A stretch of 64,000 nucleotides of DNA from Chlorogloea purpurea SAG 13.99 (GCA_016903695.1 JADQBB010000012.1:1-64000); one strand, 5' to 3'. Numbered from the stretch's first letter, positions 44,772 to 53,109 are shown. Notes: generated by a model not told the origin, from the letters alone. Program-made: numbers and translations.

Positions 44772-45606
44772 ATAGCCTAATAATAAAATATAAAATATGA
44801 TTATAAAAATATCTAACTTTATCTTTCCATTGAAATCTTTGCCCAATATAAAATTCTTCTTTAATACCATATTTTTGTTTCCATAACTCGTGAAATTCTC
44901 CAGTAATTCTTGTTCTAAACCCGTAATATTTTTTACTATCTTCTGGGTAATGATATATAAAAACACCTGGAATGACGGTACTTAACAAACTTTTACTTTT
45001 AGCCTGTAAGAAAAAATCGCTGTGTTCGTAACCAATTTTTATATTTTCATCCCAAGCTTTTAGCCCAATTTTTTCTTTAGATGCCATAAAAAAGTTAAGC
45101 ACAATATCATAAACGGGTAGATCATCTTTATAAAATCTAGGTTTTCCATAGGTATGTATATATTTACCGTTTTTTATTTCCATATTCCCTCCCCATCGAT
45201 TAATACCCAATCTAAAATTAGTATTTCTAATATGATCCACCATATGACAAGAAACTATATCAAAAACCCCTTTTTCGAGGACGCTATAAATTTTTTCTAG
45301 ATCTGTATCCTCAGTAAAAATCATGTCGTCATCGCACAGCAGAAAATATTTAGTTTCAATCTTTTCCAAAGCAAAATTTCTGCCATAAGACAAGCCGGAG
45401 TCGAAAGGGAGATGGTAGTAACCTGTAATTTCTTCGGGTAGGGGCGAAATAGGAGATTTACTATCATCTACAACTAAAATGGCTATCTTTTTATAGTATT
45501 TTCTGATGCTTTTTACTAATCTCATTAAACAATTTGGTCTTTCAAAAGTTTTAATGATAATAGTAACATTATCTTCCATTGACTGATTTAATGATATGTT
45601 CGCCAT
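44758..45606 (-). CDS. Glycosyltransferase family 2
   Basis: A 282-residue GT-A enzyme with VTIIIKTFERPNCLMRLVKS, LVVDDSKSP, and YFLLCDDDMIFTE as the acidic site. FFMASKEKIGLKAWDENIKIGYEHSDFF follows. It closely resembles families that build complex surface glycans, including chondroitin-like chains, but acceptor and donor are not predictable. AT-rich. It ends 14 bp within the convergent epimerase gene. Confidence 0.87.
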   Translation of the reverse strand: MANISLNQSMEDNVTIIIKTFERPNCLMRLVKSIRKYYKKIAILVVDDSKSPISPLPEEITGYYHLPFDSGLSYGRNFALEKIETKYFLLCDDDMIFTEDTDLEKIYSVLEKGVFDIVSCHMVDHIRNTNFRLGINRWGGNMEIKNGKYIHTYGKPRFYKDDLPVYDIVLNFFMASKEKIGLKAWDENIKIGYEHSDFFLQAKSKSLLSTVIPGVFIYHYPEDSKKYYGFRTRITGEFHELWKQKYGIKEEFYIGQRFQWKDKVRYFYNHILYFIIRLFKPL

Positions 45607-45686
45607 ATTGTTTAATTAGTAATTTTTACTGTACTGAGACCGTGGGTTAAAGTAAACTTGATTCATCCCATTTTTAAGGTAGGTTT

Positions 45687-46562
45687 TTAAGTATTGTCGT
45701 ATACATTCAGGTATCGACCAAAAATATTCCCGATAATCTTACCACAATCAAAGACAACGGCACACCAAGAATTAATTTTGTCTCCGTTGCTAAAACAAAG
45801 AAGGAAATTGCGATATATTCTTTGATATATCGAATCATGGAGTTCTAGTAATTTACTATATTCTTGAAGAAACTTTTCATGTTTTTGATAAATTAACGGT
45901 GAATAAAAACCGTGACTGAATCCTTCTTTAAATAAACCTAAAAAATTTTCTTCATTATGATGAGAAACTATTGCTTTAGGCTGGTAAAAAAATTTATATC
46001 CTGCTTGAAAAATGCGAAAGGCTAAATCAACGTCTTCACATCGGAGTAGATTTTCATCAAAAAAATTATATTCCTTTAATACGGATGAACGGGAAGCCCA
46101 ATTCATCGTAATAACATAAGGGGGTTTATAAACATTAATGGCTTGAAAGTGATCGTGAATCATTTCACCGAATAACTCAATTTTGTTATGAGGGTTTTTT
46201 GACAAATTTTGCCCGCCTACGATACCAATTTCTCGATCGTGTAAAGGTAGAACAATGTTACTAAGCCAGTTGTAATCAACAAAACAATCAGCGTCGGTTA
46301 AGGCTATATATTCTCCTTTAGCATTTTTAATACCCTTATTTCGAGCTGCGGAAGGGCCTCTTTTTGACTCATAAAGTATCACGATCGTATCTCTGTATCG
46401 CTCTAGTATGGAGCCAGTTTTATCCGTTGAAGCATTATTGACAACTATTAATTCAAAATCTCGGCGAGGATAGTTAGATTGCAAAATTGATTCTATGCAG
46501 GCTTGGATAGTTTTTTCGCCATTATATACGGGAACTATAACAGAAACAACAGGTATGGACAT
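45687..46562 (-). CDS. Glycosyltransferase family 2
   Basis: A 291-residue enzyme: VSVIVPVYNGEKTIQACIES, ELIVVNNASTDKTG, AARNKGIKNAKGEYIALTDADCFV with the DxD site, and WASRSSVLKEYNFFDENLLRCEDVDLAFRIF with the ED motif of processive or polymer-building GT2 enzymes. AT-rich like its neighbour; 80 bp separate them on the same strand. It probably adds one residue of the island's glycan. Confidence 0.9.
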   Translation of the reverse strand: MSIPVVSVIVPVYNGEKTIQACIESILQSNYPRRDFELIVVNNASTDKTGSILERYRDTIVILYESKRGPSAARNKGIKNAKGEYIALTDADCFVDYNWLSNIVLPLHDREIGIVGGQNLSKNPHNKIELFGEMIHDHFQAINVYKPPYVITMNWASRSSVLKEYNFFDENLLRCEDVDLAFRIFQAGYKFFYQPKAIVSHHNEENFLGLFKEGFSHGFYSPLIYQKHEKFLQEYSKLLELHDSIYQRIYRNFLLCFSNGDKINSWCAVVFDCGKIIGNIFGRYLNVYDNT

Positions 46563-46692
46563 ACGTCAGATTAATTACGCAGAATATCCGATGATAGTTT
46601 ACATAGCGTACCTTGTTCGATAAATTTTTGTCACGAGCAAGAATTTAAGGAATCGCCTTTTCTATAAGATTAATACACTTGTAGGAAAATGT

Positions 46693-46721
46693 TTCCACTT
46701 TTTTGGTTGTCTTGCTATAAT
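46693..46721 (+). promoter_or_regulatory. Predicted sigma70-type promoter upstream of a GT2 gene
   Basis: A perfect TATAAT at 46716-46721 is preceded by TGC (an extended -10, TGCTATAAT). A weak -35, TTCCAC at 46693-46698, stands at a 17-base spacing. Transcription would begin about 55 bp upstream of the ATG at 46786. No operator is evident. Confidence 0.5.
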
Positions 46722-46785
46722 TAGCTTTTATTGTCACATGAGTTCAAGGTCAAGCTTAAGTACAGTTATATAAAAACCAGTCAAC

Positions 46786-47643
46786 GTGATGGATAAATCT
46801 TTTCCAATTACAATTTTAATGCCTTTAAAAAATTATTATTTAAAATATTTGGAAAAATCATTAAATTCAGTTTTTTATCAGACATCATATAATTGGGAGT
46901 TACTGATAATAATCGAAGAAGATGATAAAAAAAATTTTCAAGAAATTTTGCAATCTTACTTAATTGATTCCCGTATAAATTTAATTGATAATAAAGGATG
47001 TAAACTAGCGGGTGCTATAAACACGGGTATGAAAAAAGCGTCAACAGAATTTGTCACGATCCTTCTGGGTGATGATATGTTAGCTAAAAATGCTATTGAA
47101 GTTTTGCAGAAAGAAATTGTTGAAAATCCGCTCGTTGACTTTTTCCACTCTTCACGACTAATGATCGATGAAGAAGATCGGCCGATAAGCTCCATTTATT
47201 ACAGCAGGGAGAACTTTTCAGCGGCAGATTTTCTCGATGGATCACCAGTAAAACATCTGCTATGCTGGCGGCGAATAAAAGCACTTTCGTTTGGGGGTCT
47301 AGATGAAAGCTTGAATTCGGTAGGCCCGGATGATTATGATTTTCCTTGGACTATGCTTGAACAAGGAGCTAGATTTAAAGCAATAAAAGACTGTCTGTAT
47401 TTTTATCGCGATCATCGAGATAGTTTTAGACTCACCACTCATCTGACTTTAGATACTCACGTAGGAGAAATTACTAGAATACTTAAAAAACATGGCATTG
47501 ATGACGATACTATTAATGGGTATATTGCCAAATCTAAACAATCTTTTTTACGCCAATGTCTTTACAAATCAGATCTTGATAAGTGGCTCAAGGAAAAAAT
47601 TGGCTTTAAACCTAAATGGGGTTGGCGTGAACCTTATCAATAG
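46786..47643 (+). CDS. Glycosyltransferase family 2
   Basis: A 285-residue GT-A enzyme beginning FPITILMPLKNYYLKYLEKSL, with GAINTGMKKASTEFVTILLGDDML as the acidic site and LDESLNSVGPDDYDFPWTML further on. The C-terminal part has a YFYRDHRDS-like end and helical tail. The gene is AT-rich, as in the 43.8-47.7 kb block. It is followed 32 bp later by the ABC exporter gene, so they may share a transcript, starting from the promoter predicted at 46693-46721. Confidence 0.88.
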   Translation: MMDKSFPITILMPLKNYYLKYLEKSLNSVFYQTSYNWELLIIIEEDDKKNFQEILQSYLIDSRINLIDNKGCKLAGAINTGMKKASTEFVTILLGDDMLAKNAIEVLQKEIVENPLVDFFHSSRLMIDEEDRPISSIYYSRENFSAADFLDGSPVKHLLCWRRIKALSFGGLDESLNSVGPDDYDFPWTMLEQGARFKAIKDCLYFYRDHRDSFRLTTHLTLDTHVGEITRILKKHGIDDDTINGYIAKSKQSFLRQCLYKSDLDKWLKEKIGFKPKWGWREPYQ

Positions 47644-47675
47644 GATTTCTTATATTAATCATCAAATTACATTCC

Positions 47676-49469
47676 ATGTCTAATCCTCCTTTAAATATCA
47701 AAAGAACCCTAAAACTAATTTGGGATAGCGGCTCACGATGGATGATCGCTAACTGCACTCTTGTTATTATTCAAGGTCTTCTACCTGTAATCACTTTACA
47801 AATGACCAAGCTGATCATCGACGCGGTAACGGCGGGGATTAATTCCACTGATAAAGGGCCCGCTTTTGACCATGTAAAAATGTTAATCGGATTGGCGGTT
47901 TTCGTGGCTGTATTAGAGATTATAGCCAAAGGGGCGGGGAAAATTATCAATGACATCCAAGCTCAGTTGATGACCGATTATATTTATAAATTACTTCACA
48001 CTAAATCTTTGGAAGTTGATTTGGAGTATTACGAAAACTCCGATTATTACGATACTTTACATCAAGCCCAATCTCAAGCAGTTTTCCGCCCTTTTAATAT
48101 CATGTTGGAGATTATAGCCGTCGCTCAGTACGCTATTTCTCTAGTGGCGATCGTAATTTTACTGGCTTCTTTACATCCAGCGATCGCACTGACTTTATTC
48201 GCCGCCGCCCTCCCTGGAGTTTTTGTTCGCTTAAAACTTTCTAAGCGTCAATTTCAGTGGGCGGTAAGAAGTACTCCCACAGAACGTAAAGCTAATTATA
48301 TCAGCCAAATCTTAACAGGAGATACCCACGCTAAAGAGTTACGTTTATTCGCTCTTGGAGATTACTTCCAGGGGTTATTCTTGTCTTTGAGGGAACAACT
48401 TCGCCGCGAAAAGCAAGATTTAGTGGTCAGGAGAAGTATACAAGAGGGAGCGATCGAACTGGGGTCTACTTTAGCTGTTTTCGGTACTTTCGCTTTTATC
48501 GCCTATCGCACTTTAGGGGGCTTTATCAGCTTGGGGCAATTAGTGATGTATTATCAAGCTTTCCAGAAAGGGCAAGAGTTTCTCGAAAGAATGATGCGTA
48601 ATCTGTCCATGCTTTACGAGGATAGTTTGTTCCTCTCCAATTTCTATAAATTCCTCGATCTAAAACCTCAAGTTATCGAGTCGTCCCATCCGATTCCGGT
48701 TCCCGCTCCCTTTCAAAAGGGAATCGCTTTTAATAACGTTTTCTTCGATTATCCCAACACTACGAGAAAAGTTCTTAAGGGTATTAATTTAAGCATTGAA
48801 CCGGGAGCGATAATCGCTCTCGTAGGTGAAAATGGAGCGGGGAAAACTACATTGATTAAACTTCTTTGTCGTTTATACGATCCCACACAGGGGAATATTA
48901 CGATTGACGGTATAGATTTACGGGAGTTTTCCCTTAAAAATCTCCGACAACAATTTAGCGTCATTTTTCAAGATTACGCTAAATATCATTTGACGGCAAA
49001 GGAAAATGTTTGGTTCGGGGATATAGAATTAGACCCCGACGACGAAAAGATCATTAGGGCCGCTTATCGTTCTGGGGCCGATAAAGTAGTTAATTCTCTG
49101 CCTCAAAAATACGGCACTATTTTAGGGAAGTTGTTTGCAGATGGAGAAGAACTTAGTATCGGACAGTGGCAAAAAATAGCCCTAGCGCGGGCTTTCCTCC
49201 GTAATTCCGGGCTTATCGTTCTCGATGAGCCGACCAGCGCGATGGACCCGAAAGCCGAGTATGAAGTATTTAACACCTTCCGGGAGTTATTACAGGATCA
49301 ATCGGCGATTTTGATCAGCCATCGTCTCTCTACCGTGAAGATGGCCGATCGTATTTATGTACTTGAACGGGGTGAGTTGATCGAGCAGGGTAGTCACGAA
49401 GAATTGATGACCTTGGGAGGAACTTACGCTCAGCTCTTTGAGAGGCAAGCCCAACAGTATTTAGTCTAA
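47676..49469 (+). CDS. ABC exporter (fused permease and ATPase)
   Basis: A 597-residue half-transporter. About five or six membrane segments in residues 20-310 form the ABC type-1 exporter domain. The ATPase part (about 340-595) has Walker A GENGAGKTT, the signature LSIGQWQKIALARAF (LSIGQ variant), Walker B LIVLDEPTSAMDP and the H-loop ISHR. There is no N-terminal C39 peptidase domain. It would act as a dimer to export the island's product, a lipid-linked sugar or a peptide/acyl compound. GC is higher than in the preceding AT-rich genes. Confidence 0.9.
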   Translation: MSNPPLNIKRTLKLIWDSGSRWMIANCTLVIIQGLLPVITLQMTKLIIDAVTAGINSTDKGPAFDHVKMLIGLAVFVAVLEIIAKGAGKIINDIQAQLMTDYIYKLLHTKSLEVDLEYYENSDYYDTLHQAQSQAVFRPFNIMLEIIAVAQYAISLVAIVILLASLHPAIALTLFAAALPGVFVRLKLSKRQFQWAVRSTPTERKANYISQILTGDTHAKELRLFALGDYFQGLFLSLREQLRREKQDLVVRRSIQEGAIELGSTLAVFGTFAFIAYRTLGGFISLGQLVMYYQAFQKGQEFLERMMRNLSMLYEDSLFLSNFYKFLDLKPQVIESSHPIPVPAPFQKGIAFNNVFFDYPNTTRKVLKGINLSIEPGAIIALVGENGAGKTTLIKLLCRLYDPTQGNITIDGIDLREFSLKNLRQQFSVIFQDYAKYHLTAKENVWFGDIELDPDDEKIIRAAYRSGADKVVNSLPQKYGTILGKLFADGEELSIGQWQKIALARAFLRNSGLIVLDEPTSAMDPKAEYEVFNTFRELLQDQSAILISHRLSTVKMADRIYVLERGELIEQGSHEELMTLGGTYAQLFERQAQQYLV

Positions 49470-49477
49470 AAAGAACT

Positions 49478-50572
49478 TTAAACGGCTAATTGAAGCTGAA
49501 TGTTATCAGTGTCGTCACTCTGCTCTTTCCATTTAGGTTTCATACAAGGATAGTCGATATGACCGAGAGATTTGATGAGAGACTCAATGATAATTTTTGC
49601 TCCCAACGGAGGGACGGCCATTCCTATTTGTTTTCTCACACTTTCTTTAGAGCCATAAAATGCGAAATCATCGGGAAATGTTTGTAAGCGCGCCCGCTCC
49701 CGATTGGTGAGAGCGCGATTTTCTTCCCAGTGATAAACGTGAGTTCCGCCGCCGCCGCTACCTGTAATAGTATAGGCGGGTTTGTCTGGGTCTAAACGTT
49801 TATATATCTGACTTAATTTCGCTCCCTTGACGTTGAGTTTTAAATGTTCGGGAATATTTGCATTCCAAGCGTTTTCACCAGGTTTGATATACTTTAATCT
49901 CTCTACGACAGACGAGGATTGTCTGGTTAATTCTTGATTGGCCGCCGAAGGAGAAATAGGCGGGATTTCTAGGGCACAACGAGCCGATACCTGTCGCCCG
50001 ATATGTGTAGGTGCGGGGACTTTAATTTTAACGTTTAAATCTTTTCTAATACCAACGATAATTATTCTATGACGGGTTTGGGGTACTCCATAATCTTCAA
50101 AACAATAGAGATGGCTTGTGAGATTATAACCGTCTCCCGCTCTTTGTAAACTTTCTAAAATTCTCTGGAAAGCTTTTCCGCCGTTGGCTTTTTGTAAACC
50201 ACCCACATTCTCGGCGATAAACCAACCTGGTTTGAACTTATCTATTACTTTAACCCCGTAAAGATAGAGGGGGCCGAATTCACCTTCTAAACCTTTCTGT
50301 TCACCCACGATACTAAAATCGTTACAGGGAAAGCCGAAGATGAAGCCATCGATAGGCGTTAATGTGGTGAGGTCGAAATTCCTGACATCGGCGCGGATGA
50401 CTTTCTCTGGTTCTTCAGGACAAATATTATTACGGAATGTTTGACAGGTATCTTCATCGTAATCGATCGCCCATTGGTGTTCAAACAGGTATTCTGAAGT
50501 ATTGGCCCATTTTACCCCCAGTCCGAAGCCGCCAGGGCCACAGAACATCTCGCCTATTTTGATTTCTTTCAT
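49478..50572 (-). CDS. DNA (cytosine-5) methyltransferase, solitary
   Basis: A protein of about 364 residues with C5-methyltransferase motifs: I (GEMFCGPGGFGLG), IV (GFPCNDFSIVG, PCN rather than the usual PCQ), VI (AENV), VIII (QTRHRIIIVGI), IX (NRERARLQTFPDDF) and X (QIGMAVPPLGA). A long target-recognition region lies between VIII and IX. No restriction partner is adjacent. I chose ATG 50572 because the family begins at MKEIKIGE; a longer frame would begin inside the hairpin element. Target unknown; HIP1-core methylation is a testable possibility. Confidence 0.9.
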   Translation of the reverse strand: MKEIKIGEMFCGPGGFGLGVKWANTSEYLFEHQWAIDYDEDTCQTFRNNICPEEPEKVIRADVRNFDLTTLTPIDGFIFGFPCNDFSIVGEQKGLEGEFGPLYLYGVKVIDKFKPGWFIAENVGGLQKANGGKAFQRILESLQRAGDGYNLTSHLYCFEDYGVPQTRHRIIIVGIRKDLNVKIKVPAPTHIGRQVSARCALEIPPISPSAANQELTRQSSSVVERLKYIKPGENAWNANIPEHLKLNVKGAKLSQIYKRLDPDKPAYTITGSGGGGTHVYHWEENRALTNRERARLQTFPDDFAFYGSKESVRKQIGMAVPPLGAKIIIESLIKSLGHIDYPCMKPKWKEQSDDTDNIQLQLAV

Positions 50573-50600
50573 GTTTTTTACCGCCCAAGATAAGCTACCA

Positions 50601-50745
50601 GGGAGCATCCCAATTATTCAATTCTTATCGTTTACCCGACCGTGATTAAAATCACGGTCTCAAAGCAGAATTCGGTGATCACCGAATTGGGCTATTAGGC
50701 GGGGAATTGATTACCCGCCTGTTATCGCATAAATAGGATGCTCCC
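50601..50745. repeat. 145-bp element with terminal inverted repeats and three hairpins
   Basis: GGGAGCATCC (50601-50610) and GGATGCTCCC (50736-50745) are perfect terminal inverted repeats. Between them lie three separate hairpins: GACCGTGATT/AATCACGGTC (50638-50659), the perfect 20-base palindrome AATTCGGTGATCACCGAATT (50669-50688) and AGGCGGG/CCCGCCT (50697-50720). Such a layout fits a small non-autonomous mobile element (MITE-like, possibly derived from an IS200/IS605-type element) or a branched RNA leader of the methyltransferase transcript. No transposase gene is present. Confidence 0.65.
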
Positions 50746-50771
50746 AACCCACCAGATATTAATTTTAGCGG

Positions 50772-51047
50772 CTAACTCCAGTGTTCTTCTTCGTCTTGGT
50801 TTTTTTTGTACACTTGCCCTTTCGAGTGGATGAGGCGGGTTTTCTCGAAAAGAGTTTCCTCCTCTAATTGCCATTGAGCGAGAAGTTTATCTAAGTCCCG
50901 CTGGATACTTTTAGCACCGGGAAAACCTCGATAACGTATTCTCATGCGGGCTAACTCCGCTAGATTTAAGTCATTGGGTTGACCCTTGAGTAGTTTGTCT
51001 ACAAGTTCTCGATCGTTCTTTTCCTGGGGATGTTTCTGTGTGTTCAT
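50772..51047 (-). CDS. DUF3288-family protein
   Basis: A 91-residue soluble protein with QKHPQEKNDRELVDKLL, NDLNLAELARMRIRYRGFPG and FEKTRLIHSKGQVYK, which I recognise as the cyanobacterial DUF3288 pattern; its function is not known to me. The tail is acidic (DEEEHW). It starts 4 bp after the stop of the McdB-like gene and is probably the last gene of that operon. Whether it takes part in positioning is unknown. Confidence 0.75.
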   Translation of the reverse strand: MNTQKHPQEKNDRELVDKLLKGQPNDLNLAELARMRIRYRGFPGAKSIQRDLDKLLAQWQLEEETLFEKTRLIHSKGQVYKKNQDEEEHWS

Positions 51048-51051
51048 GACT

Positions 51052-51705
51052 TTAATCGAACCAGCCTATATCCTCGTTACTTAAACTCGGTTTGGAAACA
51101 TTATTACCAGTATAAGGAGCCAGAGCGCTCACAGAAGAGTTATAAAAGCCAGGTCTACGGGATACCGGTACGGGTTTGGGCGGTTCTTCCAATACCTGTA
51201 TTTGATGATAAAGTTTTTCTATTAATTGAGTCTGCTGACTTAATTCCTCTTGGGATTGATTTAAACTGAGTGTTAGCTTTTCTACTAACTTAGCTTGTTC
51301 TTTAGTTTCTTTCTGGGATTCTTTTAATCCAGTTTTTAGCTTATCAACTAAATCCTTTTGGTCTTTAATATCTTTCTCCGTGGCTTTGACCTGCGCCGTG
51401 AGTTTTTGTACTAAAGCCGTTTGTTCTTTTAATTCTTTTTGGGATTGATTTAATTGACCCGTTAGATTTTCTATTAATTCGGTTTGTTCTTTCTGTAAAG
51501 CTTGCGATTTTTCCCCTTCTTCTAATTGTTCGCTCAGATGCTGGATCTCTTTTTGCAGTGCCTGAGATTGCTGTATATCTTCCTCTATTTTCGTTTCTAA
51601 ATCCGCTATTTCTCCCGTTACCGATTCAGAAGGTTCGTTCTGGGGTTTCTCCGGTTCTTTATGGGCTTCTTCCCGTAATAAATCCGATAAATTTTTTCTA
51701 CTCAT
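51052..51705 (-). CDS. mcdB: McdB-like carboxysome-positioning protein
   Basis: A 217-residue, highly charged, Gln-rich protein: a disordered N-terminus (about 1-40), a coiled coil (about 41-172) and a Pro-rich linker. The end is EDIGWFD with a Trp three residues from the terminus. McdB proteins share a coiled coil, glutamine richness and an invariant C-terminal Trp, and lie directly after the ParA-type McdA, as here. The coil contains about five 21-residue repeats (residues 73-172). Start ATG 51705 is one base after the mcdA stop. McdB binds carboxysomes and stimulates McdA ATPase. Sequence identity to a characterised McdB was not checked. Confidence 0.72.
   Translation of the reverse strand: MSRKNLSDLLREEAHKEPEKPQNEPSESVTGEIADLETKIEEDIQQSQALQKEIQHLSEQLEEGEKSQALQKEQTELIENLTGQLNQSQKELKEQTALVQKLTAQVKATEKDIKDQKDLVDKLKTGLKESQKETKEQAKLVEKLTLSLNQSQEELSQQTQLIEKLYHQIQVLEEPPKPVPVSRRPGFYNSSVSALAPYTGNNVSKPSLSNEDIGWFD
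51190..51489 (-). repeat. 21-residue (three-heptad) repeats in the McdB-like coiled coil
   Basis: Residues 73-172 contain consecutive units of 21 residues: EQTELIENLTGQLNQSQKEL, EQTALVQKLTAQVKATEKDI, DQKDLVDKLKTGLKESQKET, EQAKLVEKLTLSLNQSQEEL, and a partial fifth beginning QQTQLIEKLYHQIQ. The period is exactly three heptads, so the array can grow or shrink without breaking the coil. Confidence 0.8.
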
Positions 51706-51706
51706 G

Positions 51707-52345
51707 TTATTTCCAATCCCTTTCAATTTCATCGGCTACTCGACGGTAATCCGCGGCTGCTTCCCCGGCGTTCTTACCCCGCCAAGTATTGATCGATACT
51801 CCATCTAACACCGCTTTCTCGTGGGCTTTATAGGCTCTCACGAACGCGTGACAGGCGGGTATTCCTAATTCTAAAAGCGTGTTCTGGGCTTCTAAAGTTT
51901 CCTTGAGACTGCGAGAATCCACTTTAGTTAATAATACTCGATAGGGTAAGCCCACGGGTTTGACCGCGGTTTGTACGGTTTCGATCAGTGCCGAGAGATC
52001 CATCGGGGAGGGGGGCGTGGGTAAGATTATATAATCCACCGTTTGCAGAACCGTTTTCAGTACCTCGGAACGCAGGGCGGGGGCAGTATCCACCACGACT
52101 AAATCATAGTCTTTCATCTCGCGCAAACGGGTTAAGTGTTGTGAACTCGATTCTTTGACCAGATCGAAATCCATCCCCTCCTCGTTGCGTTCCACCCACC
52201 AGGTAGCGGAACCTTGAGGGTCAGCGTCCACTAACAATACCTCTTGCTTCGTGCCCCAAATAGCGGCTAGATTAACGGCGGTGGTGGTTTTTCCCACTCC
52301 CCCTTTACCGTTAACGATGGCGAGAATCCTGCTGGCTTTGTTCAT
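51707..52345 (-). CDS. mcdA: ParA-family ATPase, probably McdA (type 2)
   Basis: A 212-residue ParA/MinD-like ATPase. The deviant Walker A is [18 protein letters not shown], with the signature lysine present as in type 2 Mcd[15 protein letters not shown] and [15 protein letters not shown] are the A' and B motifs. The coiled-coil partner follows after one base, the McdAB order. McdA forms gradients on the nucleoid that space carboxysomes. ATG 52345 (MNKASRIL) is preferred to an upstream ATG. Without the partner it could be read as an orphan ParA or a plasmid-type partition protein; no ParB or centromere-like repeat is visible. Confidence 0.75.
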   Translation of the reverse strand: MNKASRILAIVNGKGGVGKTTTAVNLAAIWGTKQEVLLVDADPQGSATWWVERNEEGMDFDLVKESSSQHLTRLREMKDYDLVVVDTAPALRSEVLKTVLQTVDYIILPTPPSPMDLSALIETVQTAVKPVGLPYRVLLTKVDSRSLKETLEAQNTLLELGIPACHAFVRAYKAHEKAVLDGVSINTWRGKNAGEAAADYRRVADEIERDWK

Positions 52346-52383
52346 GGGCGATGTACGATCGGTCAATTCCCTATTTTATCCGT

Positions 52384-52605
52384 TTAGAGTCCCAGTCTCT
52401 CTTTATTTTTCGCCCTAGCTGACCCGAATAACCAAATCGAACCGGAAATCAGCGAAGGCGTGAGAACGAAGAAAGCCGCCGTGATTACCGGGTGTTGTCT
52501 CGCCCACTCGAAATTAATCAGCACGGCGAAAACCAGCGCACAATACAATAAACCTAATAAGGGAACCGCGATCACGAATATGCCGAACTTGGTATCTTTA
52601 TCCAT
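52384..52605 (-). CDS. Small two-helix membrane protein
   Basis: A 73-residue protein with two hydrophobic segments (about 8-30 and 40-62) and a basic C-terminal end, RAKNKERLGL. The family is not recognised. It lies 38 bp upstream of the mcdA start on the same strand and may head the operon. A link to positioning or to the membrane is speculation. Confidence 0.5.
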   Translation of the reverse strand: MDKDTKFGIFVIAVPLLGLLYCALVFAVLINFEWARQHPVITAAFFVLTPSLISGSIWLFGSARAKNKERLGL

Positions 52606-52773
52606 AAAACTTTTTCGCCAAAATAATAGTTGCTATTACCGCTATCCCAATCCTAAATGAGATTCCAGGAAGCGATTTCGTTAAAGAACCCGATTTTGCG
52701 CTCGGAGCTAGAACAGATAAACTATTAGAGTTAAAATAAAAGCGAGGACGATAACGAGGCGGAGACGATAAAA

Positions 52774-53109
52774 ATGAGGAGCGATAACGACCATAACAAA
52801 ACCATAGGAACCCTTTACAGACACGGAGATGTACTGATCCAGCGGATCGGCAATCTACCCCGCGGACTCCATAAACGTGACGATGCTATTCTAGCTCACG
52901 GTGAGGTGACAGGTCACAGCCATCGTATCAGAGAACCGGAATCTGTGCAGTTGTGGCAACGAGCGAGCGATTTATTCTTGGAAGTCAAGGGAGTCAGTGC
53001 CACCCTGGTACACGAAGAACATCGAGCGATCGATCTACCACGGGGAATCTACCACGTCTGGAAACAGCGGGAGTACCGCCCCGACGCTTTCGTGGAGGTA
53101 GAAGACTGA
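52774..53109 (+). CDS. Hypothetical protein, His-rich beta-barrel type
   Basis: A 111-residue protein with GTLYRHGDVLIQRI, ILAHGEVTGHSHRI, LVHEEHRAIDLPRGIYHVW and KQREYRPDAF. Several His and Glu residues (GHSHR, HEEHR) could bind metal in a small beta-barrel. I have seen this pattern in cyanobacterial and phage hypotheticals but know no function. Its stop codon overlaps the next start by one base (TGATG), so the pair is coupled. The upstream 40 bp contains degenerate copies of GAGGxxxGATAACGA. Confidence 0.65.
   Translation: MRSDNDHNKTIGTLYRHGDVLIQRIGNLPRGLHKRDDAILAHGEVTGHSHRIREPESVQLWQRASDLFLEVKGVSATLVHEEHRAIDLPRGIYHVWKQREYRPDAFVEVED

Noticed and set aside
46681-46700. GGAAACA on the minus strand as a Yfr2-type sRNA
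   Set aside because: Only a single short match is present, without the conserved hairpin and loop of that RNA family.
50601-50745. CRISPR-like repeat structure
   Set aside because: The inverted repeats are all different from each other and there are no equal spacers or repeated units, so it is not an array. No cas gene is present in the window.
51707-52345. Plasmid-type partition locus
   Set aside because: A ParA gene is present but no ParB-like gene or centromere repeats; the partner protein fits McdB better, and the surroundings are chromosomal.
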